Below are positions 26,581 through 40,362 of a stretch of DNA of 64,000 nucleotides, piece by piece. A program made the position numbers and the translations under genes. Below the pieces are notes generated by a model. It was not told the DNA's origin. It saw only the letters and a list, made by a program, of their open reading frames with translations, and made no database searches. Location: assembly GCF_044872765.1 (NCBI RefSeq), contig NZ_CP085253.1:744001-808000 (forward strand), in the 5' to 3' direction. Positions within the stretch are counted from its first letter, which is position 1; every line of letters starts with the position of its first letter. This DNA comes from Micrococcus sp023147585 (GTDB taxonomy: Bacteria > Actinomycetota > Actinomycetes > Actinomycetales > Micrococcaceae).

Positions 26581-26676
26581 GGTCAGATCCAGGGCCGCGG
26601 CCGGACCGGCCGTCACGACCTGACCCACGACGACGGCGGGTCGCCCCCCACACGGGAGGCGGCCCGCCGTCGTCGT
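26581..26676. terminator. Two further inverted repeats between prpC and xerD
   Basis: GGTCAG/CTGACC at 26581-26586 and 26620-26625 enclose smaller GGCCGCGGCC-type palindromes. ACGACGACGGCGGG (26627-26640) pairs perfectly with 26663-26676, extendable by 5 more pairs. The latter lies just past the xerD stop (minus). Confidence 0.5.
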
Positions 26677-26701
26677 GCCGGCCCGGGTCAGCGTGCGCGG
26701 A

Positions 26702-27739
26702 TCAGCGTGCCCGCGGGTGCGCCGTGGCGTAGACCTCGCGCAGCGACTCGACGGTGACGAGCGTGTACACCTGCGTGGTGGTGACGGAGGCGTGGCCGAG
26801 CAGCTCCTGCACGACGCGCACGTCCGCGCCGCCGGCCAGCAGGTGTGTGGCGAAGCAGTGGCGCAGCGTGTGCGGGGAGACCTCGGCGTCGATCCCGGCG
26901 CGCTCCGCCGCTCGCTTCAGCACGGCCCATGCGGACTGCCGGGAGAGCCGCCCGCCGCGCCGGTTCACGAACAGCGCGGGCGAGGAGGCCGTCGCCCCGC
27001 CCACCATCGCGGGCCGGCCCCGCACGAGCCACGCCTCGAGGGCCTCGGACGCGTACGAGCCGACGGGCACCACGCGCTCCTTCGAGCCCTTGCCGAACAG
27101 GCGCACCACGGGCTGGCCGCCGTCGCCGTCCTCGCCGTCCTCGACGCCCCTGAGCCCCACGACGTCGTCCACGTCCAGGCCGACGACCTCGGAGATGCGC
27201 GCTCCGGTGCCGTACAGGAACTCCAGCAGGGCGCGGTCGCGCAGCCCCGCCGGGGTGTCCACGGAGACGGACTCGAGCAGCGCGGTCACCTGCTCCACGG
27301 GCAGCGCCTTCGGGAGGCGGGCACCGGGCCGCGGGGGGTGGACGTCCCGCGCGGGGTCGGACTCGGTGATCCCCTCGAGCGCCCAGAACCGATGCAGGCC
27401 GCGCACCGCGGCGAGCACCCGCGCGGCCGAGCGCACCGCGAGGGGACGGCCGCCGTCGGCTCCGGAGCCGAGCGCCTGGAGGAAGCCGGAGACGTGCCCC
27501 GGCTCCACGGCGCGCGGCTCGCTGATGCCGTGTGCGTCCAGCCAGGCCCGGTAGCGCTCGAGGTCGCGCCGGTACGCGGCCAGCGTGTTCGCGGCCAGTC
27601 CCCGCTCGACGGCGAGGTGGTCCAGATGTCGCCGGATCGGGGCCGCGAGCGGCGAGGGTGCGTCGGGTTCGCGCCCGGTCTCGCCGGGCCCGCCCTGTCC
27701 CCCCGGGCCGCCGGCCGTCGTCGTCCTCGCCGCGTTCAC
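26702..27739 (-). CDS. xerD: Site-specific tyrosine recombinase XerD
   Basis: Recombinase that, with XerC, resolves chromosome dimers at dif. It has 345 residues, longer than the usual 300. After about 35 low-complexity residues comes the SAM-like core-binding domain (LDHLAVERGLAANTLAAYRRDL). The catalytic domain has Arg in GTGARISEVVGL, HTLRHCFATHLL, and GHASVTTTQVYT with the nucleophilic Tyr. An acidic insert, GLRGVEDGEDGDGGQP, sits in the beta-hairpin before GKGSKERVVPV. GTG at 27739 overlaps the upstream Nudix stop as GTGA. XerD rather than XerC is assigned from synteny. Confidence 0.92.
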   Translation of the reverse strand: MNAARTTTAGGPGGQGGPGETGREPDAPSPLAAPIRRHLDHLAVERGLAANTLAAYRRDLERYRAWLDAHGISEPRAVEPGHVSGFLQALGSGADGGRPLAVRSAARVLAAVRGLHRFWALEGITESDPARDVHPPRPGARLPKALPVEQVTALLESVSVDTPAGLRDRALLEFLYGTGARISEVVGLDVDDVVGLRGVEDGEDGDGGQPVVRLFGKGSKERVVPVGSYASEALEAWLVRGRPAMVGGATASSPALFVNRRGGRLSRQSAWAVLKRAAERAGIDAEVSPHTLRHCFATHLLAGGADVRVVQELLGHASVTTTQVYTLVTVESLREVYATAHPRAR

Positions 27740-28443
27740 GCGGGCCAGTCCGCCCCCGGGCCCTGCCGGTCCGGCACGAACGGGGCGTCCACGGGGCGCA
27801 GCCGCCGCCAGCCGCGCGCGCGGTGCGCCTGGAGGGCGAGCACGGCCACCACGGTGGAGGGGTTGTGCACCCGTCCGTCGAGGACGGCGTCGACGACCTC
27901 GTCCACGCCCACCCAGGCCAGCGGCATGGCGGCCTCCTCGTCGGTGCGGGCGAAGCGCTCCTCCTCCCCCACCTCGCGCACCTTCCGGGCGAGGAACACG
28001 CGGATGGCCTCGGTGGAGCCGCCCGGGGTGGTGAAGTAGTCCACGAGGGTGTGCCACTCGTCGGCGCGCAGGTCCGCCTCCTCGTGCAGCTCGCGCACGG
28101 CGACCTCGTGGAGCGCCTCGCCGTCCACGTCCCGCAGCCCGGCCGGGATCTCCCACAGCTCCATGCCCACGGGGTGCCGGTACTGCCGCACGAGGGCGAC
28201 CTGCTCCTGCGGTCCGGCCCCGGTCATGGCGGTGCGCAGGGCCAGCACGGCGACGGCGCCGGGGTGCACCATGAGCTCGCGCGTGATCGGCTCGACCTCC
28301 TTCTCGTCCGGGTCCAGCCGGAAGGTCTCGCGGGCGATGTCCCACACGCGCCCCTCGAACACGGTCTTGGCCTTCTTCACCTTGCGCGGGACGTGCAGGT
28401 CGCGCAGCGGGGCGCGGCCCGCGGCGGCGGGGATCTCAGGCAT
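27736..28443 (-). CDS. Nudix hydrolase, ADP-ribose pyrophosphatase-like
   Basis: Predicted to hydrolyse ADP-ribose or a related nucleoside diphosphate derivative. It has 235 residues. The Nudix box reads GLRDVDGEALHEVAVRELHEEADL (about residues 98-121), preceded by the ADP-ribose pyrophosphatase feature ELWEIPAG. ATG at 28443 overlaps the recN stop by 8 bp; its own stop overlaps xerD. The order recN, Nudix, xerD matches Rv1696, Rv1700, Rv1701, but the intervening mycobacterial genes, including pyrG, are absent here. Confidence 0.92.
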   Translation of the reverse strand: MPEIPAAAGRAPLRDLHVPRKVKKAKTVFEGRVWDIARETFRLDPDEKEVEPITRELMVHPGAVAVLALRTAMTGAGPQEQVALVRQYRHPVGMELWEIPAGLRDVDGEALHEVAVRELHEEADLRADEWHTLVDYFTTPGGSTEAIRVFLARKVREVGEEERFARTDEEAAMPLAWVGVDEVVDAVLDGRVHNPSTVVAVLALQAHRARGWRRLRPVDAPFVPDRQGPGADWPA

Positions 28444-30190
28444 CGTCGTCCTCCTCGTGGGTGCGGGATTCGAGCAGCTCTCGGGCGTGGGCCCGGGCGG
28501 CCGCGGAGTCCCCGTGGCCGGCCAGCATGCGGGCCAGCTCCTCGACGCGTTCCTCCTCGCTGAGGGTCACGACGTCGGAGACGGTCACGCCCGCTCCGGG
28601 ATCCGAGTTCTTCTCCACGCGCACGTGGCGGTCCGCGTAGGCGGCCACCTGGGGCAGGTGGGTCACGGCGATCACCTGCACGTGGCGGGCCAGGCGGGCC
28701 AGGCGGGCGCCGATGCGCACGGCGGCCTCGCCGCCCACGCCGGCGTCGACCTCGTCGAAGACGAAGGTGGGCACCGGGTCCGTGGCGGCCAGGACGACCT
28801 CGAGCGCGAGCATCACGCGGCTCAGTTCGCCGCCCGAGGCGCCGCGGCCCAGTGGACGCGGCTCGGAGCCGGCGTGCGGGCGCAGCGCGAGGGCCACCTC
28901 CTCCGCGCCGTGCGGTCCGAGCTCCTCCCCGGGCAGGGGGGTGAGGCCCACGTGGAAGGACGCGTCCGGCATGAACAGGGCGTGCAGCTCCTCGGTGACG
29001 GCCGCCTCCAGCTGCTCGGCGGCGGCGGCGCGCAGGGCGCTGAGCTCCGCGGCGCGCTCGCGCAGGACGGCGTCCAGGCGGGCGAGCTCCGCGTCGAGCT
29101 CCTCGAGGCGGCCGGTGTCTCCCTGCAGCTCGTCGAGGCGCGGGCGTTGCGTCTCGGACCACGCCACGACGTCCGTGAGCTCGGGCCCGTAGAGGCGCTG
29201 GAGACGGGTGAGCTCGGCCAGCCGGGACTGGGCGGCGTCGAGGTCTCCGGCGGCGTCGGCGTCGAGGTCGGCGCCGTAGCCCGCGAGGTCCCCGGCGATG
29301 TCCGTGAGCACGAGGGAGGCCTCGGCCAGGCGCGCCGCCGCGGCCTCGAGGTCCGCGTCCTTCCCGGGGGCGGCCGCCAGGGCCTGCCGGGCCGCCTCCA
29401 CGAGAGCCACGGCCCCGGGGATCTCCTCGGCGGCGTCCACGTCGCCGCCCGTCAGGTGGGCGTACGCGGTGCCGGAGGCGGCGCGCAGCTCCTCGACGTC
29501 CTCGAGGCGGCGGATCCGCGTCCGCAGCTCCTCGTCCTCCCCCGCGGCCGGCTGGGCGAGGTCGATCTCCTCGAGGGAGCGCTGCAGGGCCTCGGCCTCG
29601 CGGGCGCGCTCCTGCTGGTGGGTGCTGAGCTCGTCGCGTTCACGGCGGGCGGCGCTCCACGCCGCGTGGTCGCCGCGGTAAGCGGCGAGCACGGCCTGCA
29701 GCGGCGTCCCGCCGAACGCGTCGAGGGCGCGCCGCTGGGCCTGCGCGCTCTGCAGGCGCACCTGGTCGTTCTGGCCGTGCACGGCGACGAGCGTGGCACC
29801 GATCTCGGAGAGCAGCCCCACCGGGACCGTGCGTCCTCCCGCGCTCGCGCGGGACCGGGTGCCGTCCCCGGAGGCGGTCACGGAACGGCTGAGCACCAGG
29901 TCGCGCACCCCGGCCTCGTCCCCCTCGTCGACGACGGCGCCGGCCCCCTCCGCGAGCGCCAGCGCCGCGTGCCCCTCGGGGACGCGGACCTCGGCGTCCA
30001 CCGCGGCGCACCTGGCGCCGCGCCGGACCACGCCGGCGTCGGCCCGCGCGCCCAGCAGCAGGCCGAGCGCGGTGACCACCATGGTCTTGCCGGCGCCGGT
30101 CTCACCGGTGACGACGGTGAAGCCGGGGTCCAGCTCCACGCTGGCCTCCCCGATCACCCCGAGACCGGAGATGCGCAGGACGTCGATCAC
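28436..30190 (-). CDS. recN: DNA repair ATPase RecN
   Basis: SMC-like ATPase in double-strand-break repair. It has 584 residues, the normal length. The Walker A motif GETGAGKT is near residue 30. A long coiled coil runs from about 150 to 370. The ABC signature ASGGELSRVMLALE and Walker B VFDEVDAGVGG lie in the C-terminal third, followed by the D/H-loop region VIAVTHLPQVAAYAD. The GTG at 30190 overlaps the nadK stop as GTGA; an in-frame ATG 24 bases earlier would intrude into nadK. Confidence 0.96.
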   Translation of the reverse strand: MIDVLRISGLGVIGEASVELDPGFTVVTGETGAGKTMVVTALGLLLGARADAGVVRRGARCAAVDAEVRVPEGHAALALAEGAGAVVDEGDEAGVRDLVLSRSVTASGDGTRSRASAGGRTVPVGLLSEIGATLVAVHGQNDQVRLQSAQAQRRALDAFGGTPLQAVLAAYRGDHAAWSAARRERDELSTHQQERAREAEALQRSLEEIDLAQPAAGEDEELRTRIRRLEDVEELRAASGTAYAHLTGGDVDAAEEIPGAVALVEAARQALAAAPGKDADLEAAAARLAEASLVLTDIAGDLAGYGADLDADAAGDLDAAQSRLAELTRLQRLYGPELTDVVAWSETQRPRLDELQGDTGRLEELDAELARLDAVLRERAAELSALRAAAAEQLEAAVTEELHALFMPDASFHVGLTPLPGEELGPHGAEEVALALRPHAGSEPRPLGRGASGGELSRVMLALEVVLAATDPVPTFVFDEVDAGVGGEAAVRIGARLARLARHVQVIAVTHLPQVAAYADRHVRVEKNSDPGAGVTVSDVVTLSEEERVEELARMLAGHGDSAAARAHARELLESRTHEEDDDA

Positions 30191-31284
30191 GAGCCCTCCT
30201 CCGAGCGGCGCCACGGGCGGCCCTCTTCCCGGTGCCGCCGCAGCTCCTCCGGGGAGAGCACGGGCAGGCTGGCGGTGGCCGGGGCGACGACCTCAGGACG
30301 CGGACCCGCGTGCCGCGGCTCGACCGTCTCCACGGCGTAGCCCGCGGCCGCGTCCCTCTCCTCGGCCGTCACGGGGCCACGCCACCCCTCGGTGGGCAGG
30401 CGGAACTTGCGCACGAGGCGCTCCGCGAAGGGGGTGGGGTTCAGCCGGGCCAGCCGCACCGGCTCCGCCGAGCGGGACACCTCGACCCGCGCCTGGGGCG
30501 GCAGCTCGACGGTGCGGCGGCCGTCGCACCACAGCACGCCGGTCTCCCGCGTGCGGGTCATGACGTCCACGGCGATCGTGCTGCGCGGGCCGACCACGCA
30601 CGGCTTGGCGAAGAGGGCGTGAGCGCTAATGGGCACGAACAGCAGGGCCTCCACCCCGGGCCACACCACGGGACCGCCCGCGGAGAACGCGTAGGCGGTG
30701 GAGCCGGTCGGGGTGGCCAGGACGACACCGTCGCAGCCGAAGGCCGTCAGCGGCGAGTCGTCCACCGAGACGACGACCTCCAGCATGCGCTCCCGGTTCG
30801 ACTTCTCGACGGAGGCCTCGTTCAGCGCCCACGTGCGGGCCACCTCATGCCCGTCCACCCGGACCACGACGTCGAGCGCCATCCGCTCGATGACCACGTA
30901 CGCCTCGTCCGCGATCGCCTGGACCGTGCGGTGCAGGTCGGTGCGCTCCGACTCGGCGAGGAAGCCGACGTGGCCGAGGTTGACGGCGAGGAGCGGGACC
31001 CCGTGCCCGCGCACGAAGTCGGCGGCGCGCAACACCGAGCCGTCGCCGCCGAGCACGAGTCCGAGGGCGACGTCGGTCAGCGCGCAGTCCACGCCGAGGG
31101 TGAGGGGCGCGAAGCCGTCCGGCTCGTCGGCCGCCTCACGGATGGCCCGGATGTCCTGCTCGAGCATCACGGTGCTCAGGCCCTCGTCCGCGAGGGCCGC
31201 GGTGGCCTGGAGCGCCGCACTGATGGCGTCCTGCCGCCCGGTGTGGGCGAGCACGAGGACGCGGCGTGCGGGGTTCTGGGGCAT
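30187..31284 (-). CDS. nadK: NAD kinase
   Basis: Phosphorylates NAD+ to NADP+, probably with ATP or polyphosphate as in other actinobacteria. It has 365 residues, including a C-terminal tail of about 50 variable residues. Diagnostic motifs are GGDGSVLRAADFVR, NLGHVGFLAE, NEASVEK and TPTGSTAYAFSAGGP. ATG at 31284 has a GGAAGG ribosome-binding site. About 70 bp separate it from tlyA, and it is coupled to recN. Confidence 0.97.
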   Translation of the reverse strand: MPQNPARRVLVLAHTGRQDAISAALQATAALADEGLSTVMLEQDIRAIREAADEPDGFAPLTLGVDCALTDVALGLVLGGDGSVLRAADFVRGHGVPLLAVNLGHVGFLAESERTDLHRTVQAIADEAYVVIERMALDVVVRVDGHEVARTWALNEASVEKSNRERMLEVVVSVDDSPLTAFGCDGVVLATPTGSTAYAFSAGGPVVWPGVEALLFVPISAHALFAKPCVVGPRSTIAVDVMTRTRETGVLWCDGRRTVELPPQARVEVSRSAEPVRLARLNPTPFAERLVRKFRLPTEGWRGPVTAEERDAAAGYAVETVEPRHAGPRPEVVAPATASLPVLSPEELRRHREEGRPWRRSEEGS

Positions 31285-31354
31285 GGTTCCTTCCGCGGGC
31301 GGACGGCGGGGTGGGGCGAGACGCGTCCGACCAGGATAACCAGGCGGGGCGGCC

Positions 31355-32167
31355 TCAGCCCCAGTCGACGGCCTGGGCGGTGCACAGCCGCTCCGCGTGC
31401 CCGGCCGCGTCGTCGGTGGAGGGCGAGGCGGCGGCGCGCAGGCGGAGGAAGAACTCCACGTTGCCGTCCTGGCCGGGCAGGCCCGAGCGGGCCACGCCGG
31501 TGGCCTCGAGCCCTGCGCGATGCGCCGCGGCCACCACGTCGGTCACCGCGCGCCGGCGCGCCGAGGGGTCCGTCACGACGCCGGTGCGCGGCAGCGCGGT
31601 CCGGCCCACCTCGAACTGGGGCTTCACCATGAGCAGCAGGTCGGCGTCGGGCGCGCACACGCCCGCGATGGCTCCCACCACGAGGCGCAGGGAGATGAAG
31701 GAGAGGTCGGAGACGACGAGCTCGACCGGCCCTCCCGTGTGCGCGGCCGTGAGATCGCGGACGTTCAGCCCCTCATGCACGGTCACCCGCTCGTCCGCCC
31801 GGATCTCGGCCGCCAGCTGGTCGTGGCCGACGTCGACGGCCACCACGGGGGCGGCCCCGCGTTCGAGGAGCACCTGGGTGAAGCCGCCCGTGGAGGCCCC
31901 GGCGTCCAGGGCGCGGCGCCCGGCGACCGCCACGTCCGGGAAGGCCGCGAGGGCGCTCACGAGCTTGTGGGCGGCACGGGACACGTACCGCGGGCCGTCG
32001 TCCACGAGGGCGAGCTCGACGCCGGGCCCCACGGGCTGGGCGGGACGGCGCACCGGCGTCCCGTCCGCCAGGACCTGGCCGGCGCGGATCAGGGCGGCGG
32101 CGTCCGTGCGGGAACGGGCGAGGCCCCGGGCGGCCAGGACGACGTCGGCGCGTCCGACCTCAGGCAT
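31355..32167 (-). CDS. tlyA: rRNA 2'-O-methyltransferase TlyA
   Basis: S4-domain/FtsJ-like methyltransferase. The mycobacterial enzyme methylates cytidines in 16S and 23S rRNA and determines capreomycin sensitivity. It has 270 residues: S4 domain at about 1-60 (RADVVLAARGLARSRTDAAALIRAGQV), then the SAM-binding DAGASTGGFTQVLLERGA, the catalytic region VVSDLSFISLRLV and MVKPQFEVG. ATG at 32167 overlaps the HAD gene stop by 8 bp. Confidence 0.95.
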   Translation of the reverse strand: MPEVGRADVVLAARGLARSRTDAAALIRAGQVLADGTPVRRPAQPVGPGVELALVDDGPRYVSRAAHKLVSALAAFPDVAVAGRRALDAGASTGGFTQVLLERGAAPVVAVDVGHDQLAAEIRADERVTVHEGLNVRDLTAAHTGGPVELVVSDLSFISLRLVVGAIAGVCAPDADLLLMVKPQFEVGRTALPRTGVVTDPSARRRAVTDVVAAAHRAGLEATGVARSGLPGQDGNVEFFLRLRAAASPSTDDAAGHAERLCTAQAVDWG

Positions 32168-32975
32168 CGGCCCCGAGCGCCTCGAGGAGGGCGGAGAGGT
32201 CCGCGACGATCCACGCGGGGCGGTCCCCCGCGGGCGCCGCCTCGGCTGTCGCACGCGTGTCGATGCCCGTGAGGACGAGGACGGTGTCGAAGCCGGCGGC
32301 GTTGCCCCCGCGGATGTCCGTGTCCAAGCGGTCTCCCACCACGAGGGGACGGGAGAGGCCGAGCGCGCGGGCAGCGCTGCGGAACAGGTGCGGCTCGGGC
32401 TTTCCGGCGGCCACAGGGGACGTGCCCGTCGCGTGGCCGACCGCCGCCACGAGGGCGCCGTTGCCGGGGGCGACGCCCTCGCCCCGGGGGATGGACCGGT
32501 CGAGGTTGGTCGCCACCCACGCGGCGCCGGCGTTGACGGCGTAGGCCGCCTCCGCGAGGTCGGACCACGCGAGGGACGGGTCGAAGCCCTGGATGACGGC
32601 ATCCGGGTGCTCGGCCGCGGACTCCACGAGGGTGTGGCCGCGCTCGGCCACGACCTCCCGCAGGTATGGCGACCCGACGACGAGCACACGGCCGGCCTGC
32701 GACCCGAGCGTCTCCCCGAGCAGGTCGGCCCCCGCAACGGCGGAGCCGAAGACCTGGGACGGCTCGGCGGGGATGCCCAGCGCGGTGAGGTGCTCGGCGA
32801 CCGCCTCGGGGGCGCGCGAGGCGTTGTTGGTGACGAACGCGACCGGGACACCCCGGTCCTGCAGGGTGGTCAGGGTCTCGACCGCACCCGGGATCGCGGC
32901 GCCGCCGGCGTAGACGACCCCGTCGAGGTCGCAGAGCAGGCCGTCGTGTCCGTGGAGCACACCGTGGGCCGTCAT
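32160..32975 (-). CDS. HAD-superfamily hydrolase (NagD/phosphoglycolate phosphatase-like)
   Basis: Cytosolic phosphatase of 271 residues with a type IIA cap. Motif I is LLCDLDGVVYAGG (near residue 14), motif II is VTNNASR, the conserved Lys is in AGKPEPHLF, and motif III is VVGDRLDTDIRGGNAAG. Substrate is not known. The cluster position matches Rv1692, described as a glycerol-3-phosphate phosphatase, so that is a candidate role. Its start overlaps the preceding repeat-protein stop as ATGA. Confidence 0.88.
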   Translation of the reverse strand: MTAHGVLHGHDGLLCDLDGVVYAGGAAIPGAVETLTTLQDRGVPVAFVTNNASRAPEAVAEHLTALGIPAEPSQVFGSAVAGADLLGETLGSQAGRVLVVGSPYLREVVAERGHTLVESAAEHPDAVIQGFDPSLAWSDLAEAAYAVNAGAAWVATNLDRSIPRGEGVAPGNGALVAAVGHATGTSPVAAGKPEPHLFRSAARALGLSRPLVVGDRLDTDIRGGNAAGFDTVLVLTGIDTRATAEAAPAGDRPAWIVADLSALLEALGADA

Positions 32976-34450
32976 CGGGCGTCGCCCTCCGCCGCCGCAC
33001 CGTCCTCCGAGGCCCGATCTGCCGCGGGGACCTCGGCCGAGGCGTCCGCCGGAGCGTCGAAGAGGGCCATCTGTTCCGGGTCGTGGTCGACGACGACCGA
33101 GGGAGCGGCCTCGCCGGTGTCCGCGGCATCGGGCACCGACGCCTCCTCGTGGGGGCTCGCGGGGCGAGGAGGACGGTCCTCGCGGCGGTCATCGGCGCGT
33201 CCGTGGCGGGCACCGCCCCGGTCGCCGGCCCGAGCACCCCGGTCGGGCTCCTCCGCCGGCTCCACCTCGATGTCCATGATCTCGGGCTCGGCGAACCCGC
33301 CGATGCCGAGCGCCTTCTCCGCCACACGGACGGAGCGCGCCCACAGGCGGGCCTCCTCGCGTCGGCCGAGGGCTGCCAGGACGTCGGCCTGCCGCTGGAA
33401 GAGGCGCGGAGAGAAGGGGTATCCGCGTCGGCGGTCCAGCTCGGGGATCTGGAGCGCGTCGTGGGCGCCCTGCAGGTCACCCAGGTCCTCGTGCACGCCG
33501 GAGACGACCATCACCAGCTCGACCCGGGCCTCACGGCTGAGCTCCGCGGGGTCGACCTCAGCGGCCAGCTGCAGCGCCTTGTCGAGACGGCCGAGGGCCC
33601 GCTCGCTGTCCACCTGCGCCGCGATGTGGGTGTCGTCGCCGGTCATGCGACGGTAGGTGCGGAACTCGCGCAGGGCGTCGCCGTACTCCCCCGCCGCGTA
33701 GGCGGTGAGCGCGACGGCCTCACGGACGCGGGAGAGGCGGCCGCCCTTGCGGGACGCGGCGAGGGCGTGCTGGAACGCCAGGGCCGGATCGTCCTCGAGG
33801 TAACGGCCGGCCATCACCAGGTGCTTGGCCACCCACTCCGCGGGGCGCTCGTCGAGGCCGCCGATCTCCTTGAGAGTGCCGCGGTCCAGCTCCTTGCCGG
33901 TCACATCGTGGTCGATGTCCGGGGAGCGCTCCTGGTCCACCCGGTTCGCGGCGCGCAGATCCCGGGGGTTGTGGGCAGGGCGCTGACGTTCGGCGTCCGG
34001 GCGGCGCCGGTCCTCGAACGGACGTCCGCCGCGGGCGTCACGGTCGCCCTGCCGCCGGGCTCCCTGAGGGGCACCGTCCCGGCGCCGCTCCCCCGCGCCG
34101 CCGCGGCGATCACCGAAGGAGGCGCGCCGCTCGCCACTGCCCGCACCGTCGCGCCGGCGATCATCGAAGGAGGACCGCCGATCGCCCGCTGCCTCGTCGC
34201 GGCGACGGTCGCCACCCCACGCGCGCCGCTCTCCGCCGCCGGCGTCGTCGCGACGACGGTCCCCGGAGAAGGCGCGACGCTGACCACCCCCGGCGTCATC
34301 CCGGCGGCGGTCCCCGCGTCCCGCCCCTGCCTGGGGAGAGCGAGAACGCTGACCGCCGTCGGAGGAGCGCTCCAGATGCCCACGGCCTCCGGAGGGTCGA
34401 TCGCGGCGATCGTCTCGGGGGGTCTCCCCGCGGGGGGTGCCGTCTGCCAT
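32972..34450 (-). CDS. Arg/Asp/Gly-repeat protein with helical (TPR-like) domain
   Basis: 492 residues, function unknown. Residues about 40-165 are low complexity, built from repeated GDRRRDDAGGG-type units with RRA or RRS spacers, highly charged and probably disordered. Residues about 185-350 form a helical repeat domain (EWVAKHLVMAGRYLEDDPALAFQHALAA through LGRREEARLWARSV) resembling tetratricopeptide repeats. The C-terminus is another Pro/Glu/Ala-rich tail. ATG at 34450 has GAGG 7 bases upstream. By position it matches Rv1691. It follows the rRNA operon terminator, and an RNA- or ribosome-related role is only a guess. Confidence 0.82.
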   Translation of the reverse strand: MADGTPRGETPRDDRRDRPSGGRGHLERSSDGGQRSRSPQAGAGRGDRRRDDAGGGQRRAFSGDRRRDDAGGGERRAWGGDRRRDEAAGDRRSSFDDRRRDGAGSGERRASFGDRRGGAGERRRDGAPQGARRQGDRDARGGRPFEDRRRPDAERQRPAHNPRDLRAANRVDQERSPDIDHDVTGKELDRGTLKEIGGLDERPAEWVAKHLVMAGRYLEDDPALAFQHALAASRKGGRLSRVREAVALTAYAAGEYGDALREFRTYRRMTGDDTHIAAQVDSERALGRLDKALQLAAEVDPAELSREARVELVMVVSGVHEDLGDLQGAHDALQIPELDRRRGYPFSPRLFQRQADVLAALGRREEARLWARSVRVAEKALGIGGFAEPEIMDIEVEPAEEPDRGARAGDRGGARHGRADDRREDRPPRPASPHEEASVPDAADTGEAAPSVVVDHDPEQMALFDAPADASAEVPAADRASEDGAAAEGDAR

Positions 34451-34573
34451 GTGGTGTCCTCTCTCCCCGCCGCCCCGTGGAAAGGGACGCATCGGGCGGT
34501 GCTCAATCCGCGCTCGTCCTCGAGGTCCGAGGCAACGCGAGGTCTGTCGTCCAGCGTAGTGGTGCAGAAACAG

Positions 34574-34606
34574 AAAAAGGCCCTGCACACTCGGTGCAGG
34601 GCCTTT
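34574..34606 (-). terminator. Intrinsic terminator of the rRNA operon
   Basis: AAAAGGCCCTGCAC (34574-34587) and its exact complement (34593-34606) with a 5-base loop. On the minus strand it follows 5S rRNA by about 15 bases and is followed by a U-rich tail. Confidence 0.9.
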
Positions 34607-34621
34607 TCCCTCGTCAAAAGA

Positions 34622-34738
34622 TGTCCGGCGGCGACCTACTCTCCCACAACCTCCCGGTTGCAGTACCATCGGCGCTGTGGGCCTTAGCTTCCGGGTTCGG
34701 AATGGAACCGGGCGTTTCCCCCACGCTATGACCGCCGT
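34622..34738 (-). rRNA. rrf: 5S ribosomal RNA
   Basis: Typical actinobacterial 5S sequence on the minus strand, starting ACGGCGGTCATAGCG and containing CGAACCCGGAAGCTAAG. About 117 bases; ends are approximate. Confidence 0.95.
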
Positions 34739-34930
34739 AACCCTAACCCCACCTACACACCCAAACAGGCGCAGCGGGAAACCATCGGGTCACACAACAG
34801 TGACACACTCTTCAATTCTCAACCCCACCCCCCACAAGGAACAGGACCGGTTGCAATCAGACAACCGCACAGTGGACGCAAGCACCATCACCCCTCCCGC
34901 TTGAAGCAGCAGAAGGAACATGTGTGTAAA
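34739..34930 (-). other. 23S-5S spacer
   Basis: About 190 A/C-rich bases without a tRNA. A degenerate copy of the leader box (CACACTCTTCAATTCTCAAC) lies at 34804-34823. Confidence 0.7.
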
Positions 34931-39976
<5,046 letters not shown>

Positions 39977-40204
39977 AAAAAAATACAGAACGACCTCACA
40001 ACACCCGGAAATAAGTGTCATGACATCAATTCAATCGCTGGCAGACCACCACCACTCACACGGGGGTGCGGGGTGTATGGTCAACCAATGTGTTAAAACA
40101 ATTGGCATCAACAAACTTGGCACACTATTGAGTTCTCAAACAACAGGCGCTTCCAGACTCACCATCCCGCCTCGCGGAACGTTTCGCTCTGGAGCAACTT
40201 CTCC
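39977..40204 (-). promoter_or_regulatory. rRNA operon leader
   Basis: Transcribed leader with a conserved box TTGTTTGAGAACTCAATAG (40123-40144 in complement), repeated in both spacers, and a T8 run just before 16S. The box is characteristic of actinobacterial rRNA leaders and probably serves antitermination or processing. Confidence 0.75.
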
Positions 40205-40234
40205 ATCCTAGACCATCCGATCAGACCCTGTCAA
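40205..40234 (-). promoter_or_regulatory. rRNA promoter P3 (proximal)
   Basis: TTGACA (40229-40234), 18-base spacer, TAGGAT (40205-40210), transcribing toward 16S. Confidence 0.75.
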
Positions 40235-40282
40235 CCCCGTTTCCGAAGTCTTCAGCAGCTGTTCACGTTATCCGGTTTCGCA

Positions 40283-40310
40283 ACCTTACCACACGATCAG
40301 TTCCTGTCAA
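40283..40310 (-). promoter_or_regulatory. rRNA promoter P2
   Basis: TTGACA (40305-40310), 16-base spacer, TAAGGT (40283-40288). The spacer shares TGATCG and TGG positions with P1 and P3. Confidence 0.75.
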
Positions 40311-40362
40311 CTCCGTCATCCGACGTCGTCACCCAGTGAAAATTCATGAAGAAGGCTACAAA

